Assembly: GCA_016287755.1 (NCBI GenBank)
Contig: JAEEWT010000011.1
Location: forward strand, 1-64,000
Reading direction: 5' to 3'
DNA: 64,000 nt
Source of the DNA: Prevotella sp.
GTDB taxonomy: Bacteria > Bacteroidota > Bacteroidia > Bacteroidales > Bacteroidaceae
Part shown: positions 39,364-47,128 of the stretch, one piece after another
Layout: each line of letters starts with the position of its first letter
Position numbering within the stretch: position 1 is the stretch's first letter
Translations under genes and position numbers: made by a program
The notes under the pieces: model-generated
The model's input: only the letters and a program-made list of their open reading frames with translations
What the model was told of the DNA's origin: nothing
Database searches by the model: none

Positions 39364-41613
39364 ATGAAAAGGATTCTGATAGCTTTATCATTGATGATGG
39401 GTCATTCATCGTTTAGTAACATGGTGGCGCAGACACCTGTCTATCTCGATGAGACCAAGTCAGTAGAACAGCGCATCGAGGATGCGTTAAGTAGGATGAC
39501 GCTCGACGAGAAGATTGCTGTGATCCATGCACAGAGTAAGTTCTCCAGTCCTGGTGTGAAACGACTGGGCTTTCCCGACCTCTGGACCGATGATGGTCCT
39601 CATGGGGTGCGTCCCGATGTGCTTTGGGATGAGTGGGTACAGGCAGGACAGACCAACGACTCGTGTGTGGCTTTCCCTGCGCTCACTTGTCTGGCTGCCA
39701 CATGGAATCCCACTTTGGCCAATCTCTATGGCGAGAGTTTGGGCGAGGAGGCTCTCTACCGCAAGAAGAGTGTTATCCTGGGTCCTGGCGTGAACATCTT
39801 CCGTACCCCGCTCGGAGGACGAAACTTCGAGTATATGGGCGAAGATCCTTATCTGGCCTCACAGATGGTGGTGCCGTATGTCAAAGGACTGCAGTCGAAG
39901 GGGGTAGCATCCTGCGTGAAGCACTATGCATTGAACAACGACGAGGAATACCGTCATCAAGTGAATGTAATTGTTTCCGACCGTGCCCTGCATGAGATCT
40001 ACCTGCCTGCCTTCAAGGCGGCTGTACAGCAGGGTGGCGCATGGGCTATCATGGGGGCTTATAACCTCTATAATAACCAGCATAACTGTCACAACGAGAT
40101 TCTGCTCAACAAGATCCTGAAGCAGGATTGGGGTTTTGACGGGGTTGTCATCTCCGACTGGGGCGGCTGTCATGATACCGATGAGGCTGTCAGGAACGGT
40201 CTTGACCTCGAGTTCGGCACCTGGACCGACGGTCTGACGATGGGGCGCACCAATGCTTACGACAGTTACTATATGGCTGAGGCCTACAAGCAGGGCATCA
40301 AGTCAGGTAAATACACCACGAAGGAACTCGACGAGAAGGTACGTCGCGTGCTGCGTCTCTTCTACCGCACCAACATGCAGCGCAACAAACCCTTTGGCTT
40401 CCTCTGCAGCGAGAGTCATTATGATGCTGCCCTGAAGATTGCCCAAGAAGGTATTGTACTGCTGAAGAATGAGAAGATGAAAGGCGAGAATGCCCCATTA
40501 TTGCCCATAAACCCTAGTAAGCCTACTCGTATTCTGGTAGTTGGTGAGAATGCCATTAAGATGATGACTGTAGGCGGCGGCTCCTCCTCGCTGAAGGTTC
40601 AGCACGAAGTGCTCCCCCTCGACGGTATCACAGCAAGACTCTCAGCTGACTACGCTCGTGGCTATGTTGGCGACACCATCCAGAGTTTCGACGGCGTGTC
40701 AGTGGGTCGTTCGCTTTACGACAATCGCACCGCTGGTCTGCTCGTTCAAGAGGCAGTAGAGAAAGCCAAGCAGGCTGATGTGGTCATCTTCTTCGGTGGT
40801 CTTAATAAGGCAGGCTATCAGGACAGCGAGGGTCACGACCGTAAGTTGTATGATCTGCCCTATGGTCAGTCCGGACTCATCAAGGCTCTGCTGGAGGTGA
40901 ACCCGCGTCTCGTGTATGTTAATATCTCTGGTAACCCTGTGCCTATACCTCATCTCGACAAGATACCGGCCGTTGTACAGGCTTGGTTCCTTGGCTCCGA
41001 GGCAGGTAATGCTATCGCTTCCGTACTGTTTGGCGATGTGAATCCCTCAGGTAAGTTGCCCTATACTTGGTATGCCTCTTTAGGACAATGTGGAGCTCAT
41101 GCTACTGGTAGCTATCCAGGTACATGGCGCGAAGGTCATCAAATCATCGACGAAGAGTACAAAGAGGATATCTTCGTGGGTTACCGTTGGACAGACCGTC
41201 TGAAGAAAGAGAAACCGATGTTTGCTTTCGGTCACGGACTCAGCTACACTACCTTCAAGATCAGCAATGCCAAGGCTGATAAGAAGCGCATAACATCCGA
41301 TGAAACCGTTACTTTTACTGTTGATGTCACCAATACGGGCAGTATGGCGGGAGCCGAGACCGTTCAGCTCTACATCCGTGATCTCAAATCATCGTTACCG
41401 CGACCCGTGAAGGAACTGAAAGGCTTTAGCAAGGTGTATCTTGCCCCAGGTGCCACCCAGCAAGTCAGCATCACCATCGATAAGTCAGCCCTCAGCTTCT
41501 ACGATGACAGAGTAGGCGAGTGGGTGGCCGAGCCAGGCGACTTCGAAGCACTCATCGGCACCGCATCCGACAAAATCACTTCCACTGTGAAGTTTAGTTT
41601 AACTGCGCAATAA
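39364..41613 (+). CDS. GH3 beta-glucosidase
   Basis: The 749-residue protein has a signal peptide (cleavage near NMVAQ, residue 23), GH3 N-terminal barrel with GRNFEYMGEDP, CVKHYALN and nucleophile Asp265 (GVVISDWGG), the GH3 C-terminal domain, and a fibronectin III-like domain (VTNTGSMAGAETVQLYI). It would remove terminal glucose from oligosaccharides released by GH16 and GH5, most likely in the periplasm. It is the last enzyme gene of the PUL. It differs clearly from the GH3 at 8940, which is a lipoprotein with different motifs. Confidence 0.95.
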   Translation: MKRILIALSLMMGHSSFSNMVAQTPVYLDETKSVEQRIEDALSRMTLDEKIAVIHAQSKFSSPGVKRLGFPDLWTDDGPHGVRPDVLWDEWVQAGQTNDSCVAFPALTCLAATWNPTLANLYGESLGEEALYRKKSVILGPGVNIFRTPLGGRNFEYMGEDPYLASQMVVPYVKGLQSKGVASCVKHYALNNDEEYRHQVNVIVSDRALHEIYLPAFKAAVQQGGAWAIMGAYNLYNNQHNCHNEILLNKILKQDWGFDGVVISDWGGCHDTDEAVRNGLDLEFGTWTDGLTMGRTNAYDSYYMAEAYKQGIKSGKYTTKELDEKVRRVLRLFYRTNMQRNKPFGFLCSESHYDAALKIAQEGIVLLKNEKMKGENAPLLPINPSKPTRILVVGENAIKMMTVGGGSSSLKVQHEVLPLDGITARLSADYARGYVGDTIQSFDGVSVGRSLYDNRTAGLLVQEAVEKAKQADVVIFFGGLNKAGYQDSEGHDRKLYDLPYGQSGLIKALLEVNPRLVYVNISGNPVPIPHLDKIPAVVQAWFLGSEAGNAIASVLFGDVNPSGKLPYTWYASLGQCGAHATGSYPGTWREGHQIIDEEYKEDIFVGYRWTDRLKKEKPMFAFGHGLSYTTFKISNAKADKKRITSDETVTFTVDVTNTGSMAGAETVQLYIRDLKSSLPRPVKELKGFSKVYLAPGATQQVSITIDKSALSFYDDRVGEWVAEPGDFEALIGTASDKITSTVKFSLTAQ

Positions 41614-41621
41614 ACGGTTCA

Positions 41622-41658
41622 TTCCCACGTTGGGAACATTTTATTCCCAGCGTGGGAA
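41622..41658. repeat. double palindrome after the PUL GH3 gene
   Basis: TTCCCACGTTGGGAA (41622-41636) and TTCCCAGCGTGGGAA (41644-41658). Each is a near-palindrome, and the two can also pair with each other in a 15-bp stem with a 7-nt loop. No T run follows, so classic rho-independent termination is not certain. Confidence 0.7.
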
Positions 41659-41716
41659 AACCTGGTTTCTAAGTCACTGACAAATCCGCATGATAAAAAT
41701 ATGCTGTTTTGCCGAA

Positions 41717-41963
41717 GACCTAACAGAAAAAGCGTGAAACACCGATAAACAAAGGGTTTTGTGTTTTTAAGACCTAACAAAAAGGTAACAAAAAGGTAAC
41801 ATATAACCTAACACAAGACCTAACCTGTCAACTTAATCCAGTCGTAAGACGAATGTTAGGTCTTATGTTACCTTTATGTTAGGTCTGACGTTAGGTTTAT
41901 GTTAGGTCTGCTACCAAGCTAAGATACTTAGAATGAGAATGTTACGATAATTCATGTTAGGTC
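41717..41963. repeat. symmetric double array of GTTAGGTC-type units
   Basis: Left array (41771-41824): five units on the minus strand reading GTTAGGTC, GTTAGGTT, GTTACCTTT, GTTACCTTT, GTTAGGTC, spaced 11-12 nt. Right array (41855-41908): five units on the plus strand starting at 41855, 41867, 41878, 41890 and 41901, reading GTTAGGTC, GTTACCTTT, GTTAGGTC, GTTAGGTT, GTTAGGTC. Single outlying copies lie at 41717-41724 (GACCTAAC) and 41956-41963 (GTTAGGTC), 54-55 nt outside each array. Everything is centred on 41840. It lies in the 486-bp gap between the PUL GH3 gene and the SusR-like regulator; the rest of that gap holds the palindromes at 41622 and the regulator promoter. Confidence 0.9.
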
Positions 41964-42045
41964 TTGAGGACTTTTGAAAAAAACTATCGTTACCGTCGTT
42001 CGTTAGTACAACTCAATCCTGTCATCTGTAGAAATCAGATTGTTA

Positions 42046-42077
42046 TTTGGTGACTAATACAAAAATTCGTATCTTTG
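42046..42077 (+). promoter_or_regulatory. promoter of the SusR-like regulator gene
   Basis: TTTG at 42046-42049 and TATCTTTG at 42070-42077, 20-nt spacer; the ATG is 22 nt after the -7 box. Confidence 0.8.
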
Positions 42078-42099
42078 CAAAAGAATCAACAATATAACC

Positions 42100-43674
42100 A
42101 TGAGAATAAGCTATTTACGAATAATCTGTTTATGCTGGCTGTCGTGTATGTGCATGATATTGCCCGCGCAGAACCTCGATTCCCTTTACCGTTGTCTTGA
42201 CAAGGAGATTGTGAAGTTCCCACAGTATGTGGCGCAGCATGACAAGGTGGTGGCTGATCTGCAGGAACGATTGGCTTCTGTCACGGATGATGCGGGACGA
42301 TATGCCCTGAACTTCCAGCTGTACGAGAAATATTTCCCCTTTAAGAACGACTCGGCTGTCTATTACCTCCGTCAGTGCATCGAACTGGCCAACCGTATGG
42401 AGCAGCCCGAGAAGGCTGACCTGTGTGCCTCGCTGATGGCGTTGCGCTGTTCGAATACGGGTATGTACGACGAGGCGCTGAACATCCTCTCTGAGGTGAA
42501 GGATCATTCAGGAACCTATTACAGAGCTTATGCCCATGTATATAACGAACTGGCCTACTATACCCATTTGGACGAGATACGTGAGAAATACAGGGAGAAG
42601 GCCGACTATTACGAGGGTCTGATGCTGCAGACGCTACCTCCCACGGATGATGCAGTGATGCTGGCACGTGAGATGCGGTTGCTGAATAACCAGCAGTTGG
42701 AGGAGTCGATGAAGGTGAATGATGAGTGGCTGGCCATGACCGAACGTGGCTCTCACCGCTATGCCCTAGTGGCGCTCTACCGTTATCTGGAGTTCAAAGC
42801 CCAGGAAGACTCGGTGCAAATGATGTACTGGCTGGCCGAGTCGGCCTTGTCGGATGTTCGTAATGGTGTGATGGACCAGGGCTCGATGTGGGAGATAGCC
42901 AACCAGCTAATGTTACAAGGTGATGTGGACCGTTCCTACCGTTATATTAACTTCACCAGTGAGTGCGCCAGCATCTATGGCTCTCGTCAGCGCAGTTGGC
43001 AGATAGCCCCCTTGCTCTCGAGCATCGCTAACCAGTACAAAGAAGCAAATGAACAGGCTACGAATAAACTGCGATTGATGCTGGTGGCCATCAGTGTGCT
43101 CGCCTTGTGTCTTATCGGTACGTTGTTCTATGTGAATAGTCAGCGTAAACGATTGTCGGAGGCCAACCATCAATTGTCGATGCTTAACGCCCAGCTGTAT
43201 GAGTCGAACAAGGTGAAGGAGGAATATGTGGGTCGTTTCCTGCGTCTCTGTTCGCTATATATCGATAAAATGGACAATTTCCGCAAGCGAATCAACAAGA
43301 TGGTGAAGAACAGGGCGTACGAGGATCTCTATCTGGTTACCCGCGGACAGGAGTTCAAGGACAAGGAATTAGAGGAACTGTATGAGAGTTTTGATGCGGC
43401 CTTCCTGCATCTGTTCCCCACCTTTGTGGAACAGTTCAATGCCCTACTGGTGCCTGAGGAGCGTGTTACCTTACAAAAGAACGAGCGGATGAATACTATC
43501 CTGCGTATCTTTGCCCTGATTCGTTTAGGAGTGGAGGACAGTGGAAAGATTGCGGAGTTCTTACATTATTCCGTGAACACCATCTATAACTATCGGGCAA
43601 GGGTGAAGAATGCCGCCTTGGGTAACCGCGAGGATTTTGAACGACAAGTGCGGGAAATCGGTATTGAACGATGA
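42100..43674 (+). CDS. SusR-like membrane-bound transcriptional regulator (DUF6377 type)
   Basis: The 524-residue protein has a signal/anchor at the N-terminus (LRIICLCWLSCMCMILPAQ), a periplasmic TPR-like helical region (to about 320), one transmembrane segment (about 325-346), a coiled coil (EANHQLSMLNAQLYESNK) and a cytoplasmic C-terminal domain with a LuxR-like helix-turn-helix near 481-508 (KIAEFLHYSVNTIYNYRARV). This is the layout of SusR-type regulators that sense sugar in the periplasm and activate PUL promoters from the membrane. Its place right after the PUL suggests it controls susC here. It is set apart from the PUL by its own promoter and the GTTAGGTC arrays. Confidence 0.85.
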   Translation: MRISYLRIICLCWLSCMCMILPAQNLDSLYRCLDKEIVKFPQYVAQHDKVVADLQERLASVTDDAGRYALNFQLYEKYFPFKNDSAVYYLRQCIELANRMEQPEKADLCASLMALRCSNTGMYDEALNILSEVKDHSGTYYRAYAHVYNELAYYTHLDEIREKYREKADYYEGLMLQTLPPTDDAVMLAREMRLLNNQQLEESMKVNDEWLAMTERGSHRYALVALYRYLEFKAQEDSVQMMYWLAESALSDVRNGVMDQGSMWEIANQLMLQGDVDRSYRYINFTSECASIYGSRQRSWQIAPLLSSIANQYKEANEQATNKLRLMLVAISVLALCLIGTLFYVNSQRKRLSEANHQLSMLNAQLYESNKVKEEYVGRFLRLCSLYIDKMDNFRKRINKMVKNRAYEDLYLVTRGQEFKDKELEELYESFDAAFLHLFPTFVEQFNALLVPEERVTLQKNERMNTILRIFALIRLGVEDSGKIAEFLHYSVNTIYNYRARVKNAALGNREDFERQVREIGIER

Positions 43675-43683
43675 AGATAAAAA

Positions 43684-43711
43684 ATTAAACATTAAAGATT
43701 AAACATTAAAT
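43684..43711 (+). repeat. 14-nt tandem repeat at the end of the RDD gene
   Basis: ATTAAACATTAAAG and ATTAAACATTAAAT in tandem between two convergent genes. The second copy contains the stop codon of the RDD gene. Confidence 0.8.
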
Positions 43712-44437
43712 ATCTTCAAGGGCATAGTATTGGTAGTCTTTCACAATGCGCCACAGGAACGTATCATCACTGCGTTCCAAGGGTGTGTTGATATGTAGTA
43801 TCTGCTTGGCCTTTTCAGCTAAGGCATGGATACGCGGGTCATCATCAGGCAGTTCCAGCGTGCGTGTAATCAAGTCGATCTGTTCCAAGGAGAGGTCGGT
43901 TACCTGTGGATAGACAGGACGGTAGTTCTTGCTCAAATGGTTGAATTCATCGAGACTTACCTGTATCTGATGGTAGCTGTTGAGCTTGATGACCATCGTG
44001 CCAGCAGCGATATCGCCGATACGTTGGTTGTCCTGATTCAACAGCATTACGAGAATACCCAATCCGGCCAACGTAGGACCGTCAGCGATGAACAGCAGCC
44101 AGCGTAACAGGTAGGAACCGATGCTGGGTGTGGAACCGTCTTTCTTCACCACGCGCATCTTCAAAGCTTTTTTCCCTAAGGTCTGACCGTGGTTAAAGAT
44201 TTCGCACAGCGGACAATAGCAGATGATGATCAGAAAGACGATGATAAAAAGAGGTTGGGAGGAATTGGCAAAGAATCCTGTAAGGTCGTTTACCTCGTCT
44301 AGCAGGTAGAGCAGGGTGGTGGCAAAGATGCCCTGTATCAGCCAGTCAATTACCTGTGCACCAATACGTTCACCCACACTGGCAGGTGTCTGCTGGATCT
44401 GCACATACTGTCCTGTAATAATGTCCGATTGTGCCAT
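43706..44437 (-). CDS. RDD-family membrane protein
   Basis: The 243-residue protein has the RDD domain (about 20-150): GERIGAQVIDWLIQGIFATTLLYLL, a second transmembrane helix (PLFIIVFLIIICYC), NHGQTLGKKALKMRVV, and a third helix. The cytosolic C-terminal tail is helical. RDD proteins are integral membrane proteins of unclear or transport-related role. This one is divergent from the SpoIIM-DUF4129-DUF4350-MoxR-DUF58 run, with which RDD genes are frequently grouped in Bacteroidetes. Its promoter overlaps that of the opposite operon. Confidence 0.88.
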   Translation of the reverse strand: MAQSDIITGQYVQIQQTPASVGERIGAQVIDWLIQGIFATTLLYLLDEVNDLTGFFANSSQPLFIIVFLIIICYCPLCEIFNHGQTLGKKALKMRVVKKDGSTPSIGSYLLRWLLFIADGPTLAGLGILVMLLNQDNQRIGDIAAGTMVIKLNSYHQIQVSLDEFNHLSKNYRPVYPQVTDLSLEQIDLITRTLELPDDDPRIHALAEKAKQILHINTPLERSDDTFLWRIVKDYQYYALEDI

Positions 44438-44461
44438 TTCTCAACAATTCTCTTATTTTTG

Positions 44462-44492
44462 TTGCAAAAGTAAAAAAAAACTCCTATTTTTG
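44462..44492 (+). promoter_or_regulatory. promoter of the SpoIIM-to-DUF58 operon
   Basis: TTG at 44462-44464 and TATTTTTG at 44485-44492 with a 20-nt spacer. It occupies almost the same bases as the opposite promoter at 44465-44496. Confidence 0.75.
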
Positions 44493-44496
44493 CAAA
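44465..44496 (-). promoter_or_regulatory. promoter of the RDD gene
   Basis: On the minus strand TTTG (plus CAAA, 44493-44496) and TACTTTTG (plus CAAAAGTA, 44465-44472) with a 20-nt spacer. The two polymerases could not bind at the same time. Confidence 0.75.
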
Positions 44497-44529
44497 CGAA
44501 TTGGGATAATATTGCGATAGTCGGTTTAT

Positions 44530-45483
44530 ATGAAGGAAGTATCGTTCATCAGACGGCATATTGATAAATGGCGTGAGATGGAGACAGTGGTGGAGAATGC
44601 CGCTGCCACTTCGCCTGATGTGCTGGCTGATGCCTACACTGATCTCACTAGTGATCTTGCCTTCGCTCAAACGCATTATCCGCAGTCGCGTATCACCGTC
44701 TATCTGAACAACCTCTCCTCTGCTTTACACAATGAGATCTATAGGAATAAGCGCGAGAAATGGTCGCGCCTGATTACCTATTGGACACGTGAGGTGCCAC
44801 AGACCATCTATGAGGCCCGCAAGGAACTGCTCTATTCGTTTCTGATCTTTGCGGTGAGCGTGCTAATCGGTGCTGTGTCGCAGTACAACGATGCCGATTT
44901 CTGTCGTATCATCTTAGGAAACGAATATGTAGATATGACATTGCAGAACATTGAGAACGGAGAGCCCATGGCGGTATATGACGGTGGTGGCGAGACATCT
45001 ATGTTCCTGCAAATCACCATGAACAATATAAGGGTGTCGTTCATCGTCTTTGTGATGGGTGTCCTCACCAGTATCATGAGCGGTTACTTCCTATTCCAGA
45101 ACGGTGTGATGCTCGGTTCTTTCCAGACCTTCTTCTTCCAGCAGGGAGTAGGACCTGAGTCGATGCTTGCCATCTGGCTGCATGGCACCCTGGAGATCTC
45201 TGCCATCATCGTGGCGGGAGCGGCAGGAATCGCGATGGGAAACGGGTGGTTGTTTCCTGGCACATACTCACGACTGGTTTCGTTCCGCCGGGGAGCCAAA
45301 CGAGGACTGAAGATCATTATCGGTACCGTGCCGATATTCATAATCGCCGGTTTCATCGAGGGTTTCTTTACACGGCATACCGAATGGCCTACTGCGGTAA
45401 GACTGACGGTGATTCTGTGTTCTTTGGCATTTGTGCTGTTCTATTATCTTTGGTACCCGAGAAAATTGAATACTAAATACTAA
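44530..45483 (+). CDS. SpoIIM/DUF95-family membrane protein
   Basis: The 317-residue protein has a cytosolic helical N-terminal third (VENAAATSPDVLADAYTDL) and then several transmembrane helices (first near 97-117, LLYSFLIFAVSVLIGAV). It belongs to the stage II sporulation protein M family, which in non-sporulating bacteria accompanies RDD, MoxR and DUF58 genes. The motif GVGPESMLAIWLHGTLEISAIIVAG matches the family core. Function outside sporulation is unknown. It is the first gene of an operon of six, each 30 bp or less from its neighbour or overlapping it. Confidence 0.88.
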   Translation: MKEVSFIRRHIDKWREMETVVENAAATSPDVLADAYTDLTSDLAFAQTHYPQSRITVYLNNLSSALHNEIYRNKREKWSRLITYWTREVPQTIYEARKELLYSFLIFAVSVLIGAVSQYNDADFCRIILGNEYVDMTLQNIENGEPMAVYDGGGETSMFLQITMNNIRVSFIVFVMGVLTSIMSGYFLFQNGVMLGSFQTFFFQQGVGPESMLAIWLHGTLEISAIIVAGAAGIAMGNGWLFPGTYSRLVSFRRGAKRGLKIIIGTVPIFIIAGFIEGFFTRHTEWPTAVRLTVILCSLAFVLFYYLWYPRKLNTKY

Positions 45484-45491
45484 CAATTGAT

Positions 45492-46472
45492 ATGGAGATA
45501 TATGTGGATGCTGAGGGTCGTCAGCGAATCAACAGACCCCTGATACCTTTGTACAAGGTGCGTAAGTTTGGAGAGAAGATCAGTGATACGTTCTCGTTTG
45601 TAAGCGAGAATATACGACCGCTGTTCAAGTTCATTACCTATCTGCTGCTACCCTTGTGTTTGTTCCAGGCTTTGGCTTTCAACGGACTGATGGGACAGTA
45701 TTTCTCGGCATTAGGTAATATAGCTAGTGGTGGGTCGGCAAACGATGCTGATGTTTTATCATCAATGAGGTTGGAAGGCATGGCTGGCTACTTTTTGGGC
45801 TCCGTATTATTCTACACCATTGGCACGCTCCTGCTGGTGAGTCTGATCTATGCCATGATGTACCTGTACGAGCACCGCGAGGGTCGTTTGACCGACATCA
45901 CGTTCAATGAGGTACGTGGTCTGCTGATCCACAACATCAAGCGTTTCATCTATCTGATACTCGTTGGACTGCTTATCGGTGCCATCTTCATAGCTTGGGT
46001 AGTCCTTATGGCCGCAGCCTCGCCTTATCTTTTCTTCGTGAGCTACGTGGTGGGCTTGGTTGTTCTTGTCCCGCTGATGCTTGCTGCTCCTATCTATCTC
46101 TTTGAGAGAGTGAACGTACTGGAGGCATACTTCAAGGCTTTCCGTCTGGGCTTCAAGACCTGGGGCGGTGTGTTTGCTGTGTTCATCGTGCTCAGTTTGA
46201 TTGTGGGTATCCTGCAGATGATTACCACATTACCTTGGGAGATTGCGATGATCTTCAAGAACATGCTTGGCACGGATGAGGCTGACATGGCCTTCACCTC
46301 TACAGTGGGCTACAGCTTCCTGACCTATATCTTAGGAGTGATACAGTGTTATGGCGCCTATCTGGTCTATGCCATCATTTTCATAGGCATCGCCTATCAG
46401 TATGGTCATGCCAGTGAGAAAATCGACCGCGTTTCCGTAGAGAACGACATTGAACACTTTGAAAGTCTTTGA
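45492..46472 (+). CDS. multi-pass membrane protein of the MoxR cluster
   Basis: A 326-residue integral membrane protein with about six hydrophobic helices (for example FKFITYLLLPLCLFQALAF, LGSVLFYTIGTLLLVSLIYA, FIYLILVGLLIGAIFIAWVV, GVFAVFIVLSLIVGILQMI). I do not assign it to a named family; proteins of this type take this position in Bacteroidetes RDD/SpoIIM/DUF4129 clusters. It starts 8 bp after the SpoIIM gene. A soluble, charged N-terminal 45 residues would face the cytosol. Confidence 0.8.
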   Translation: MEIYVDAEGRQRINRPLIPLYKVRKFGEKISDTFSFVSENIRPLFKFITYLLLPLCLFQALAFNGLMGQYFSALGNIASGGSANDADVLSSMRLEGMAGYFLGSVLFYTIGTLLLVSLIYAMMYLYEHREGRLTDITFNEVRGLLIHNIKRFIYLILVGLLIGAIFIAWVVLMAAASPYLFFVSYVVGLVVLVPLMLAAPIYLFERVNVLEAYFKAFRLGFKTWGGVFAVFIVLSLIVGILQMITTLPWEIAMIFKNMLGTDEADMAFTSTVGYSFLTYILGVIQCYGAYLVYAIIFIGIAYQYGHASEKIDRVSVENDIEHFESL

Positions 46473-46498
46473 ACTTTGATCTTTTAACTCTCACTATC

Positions 46499-47128
46499 AT
46501 GGACACGCTATCCTGCGACACCACCACGCTTTCGCTGATGCGGGAAAACGGAGCTTACGACTATGGTCGTGAGCTGGTAACGCCGCAGGTGAACCTGTGG
46601 GACTGGATCTTGGAGAAGGTCGGGGAGTTCTTGGAGGACATCTTCGGTAAGGTGGCTGCCCAGCATATCACCATGCCGTTGATTGTCATGGCAGGACTGG
46701 CACTGATAGGACTCATCGTTTGGTTCGTCTATAAGAACCGACCTGAGCTGTTCATGAGAAACAAGAAACGACGTTTTGACGAGGATGCTGAGGGTGACAC
46801 GATTTATGGCATTGATTTCGATGCAGAGATCAAACGGGCAGTTGGCAATGGTGACTATCCCGGAGCGGTGCGTTGGGTCTATCTACAAACACTGCGCTAT
46901 TTGAGTGACACTCATCAGATCGACTGGCAGTTGTATAAAACGCCTACCCAGTATGTGTATGAATACCGTGAGGCACCTTTCCGTGAACTGACGAATCATT
47001 TCCTAAGGGTAAGATACGGTCATTTTGAGGCGGATGCGCCCCTGCTGAACGAGATGAATCGTCTGCAAGAGATCTTGAAGCAGAAGATTGTGGTACCCGT
47101 TACTACAGAGGAAGGAGGTGAGACATGA
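46499..47128 (+). CDS. DUF4129 domain protein, single-pass membrane
   Basis: The ATG at 46499 gives 209 residues; a TTG at 46469, overlapping the previous stop by 4 bp, would add ten residues and cannot be excluded. One transmembrane helix (about 59-79, MPLIVMAGLALIGLIVWFVY) separates an external N-terminal part from a cytosolic DUF4129 domain (IKRAVGNGDYPGAVRWVYLQ, LRYLSDTHQIDW, KTPTQYVYEY). DUF4129 proteins occur with DUF58, MoxR and transglutaminase genes; their job is unknown. The stop overlaps the next start by 4 bp. Confidence 0.85.
   Translation: MDTLSCDTTTLSLMRENGAYDYGRELVTPQVNLWDWILEKVGEFLEDIFGKVAAQHITMPLIVMAGLALIGLIVWFVYKNRPELFMRNKKRRFDEDAEGDTIYGIDFDAEIKRAVGNGDYPGAVRWVYLQTLRYLSDTHQIDWQLYKTPTQYVYEYREAPFRELTNHFLRVRYGHFEADAPLLNEMNRLQEILKQKIVVPVTTEEGGET

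Noticed and set aside
41717..41963. CRISPR array
   Set aside because: Units are only 8-9 nt with 11-12-nt period and occur in two orientations; there are no spacers and no cas genes.
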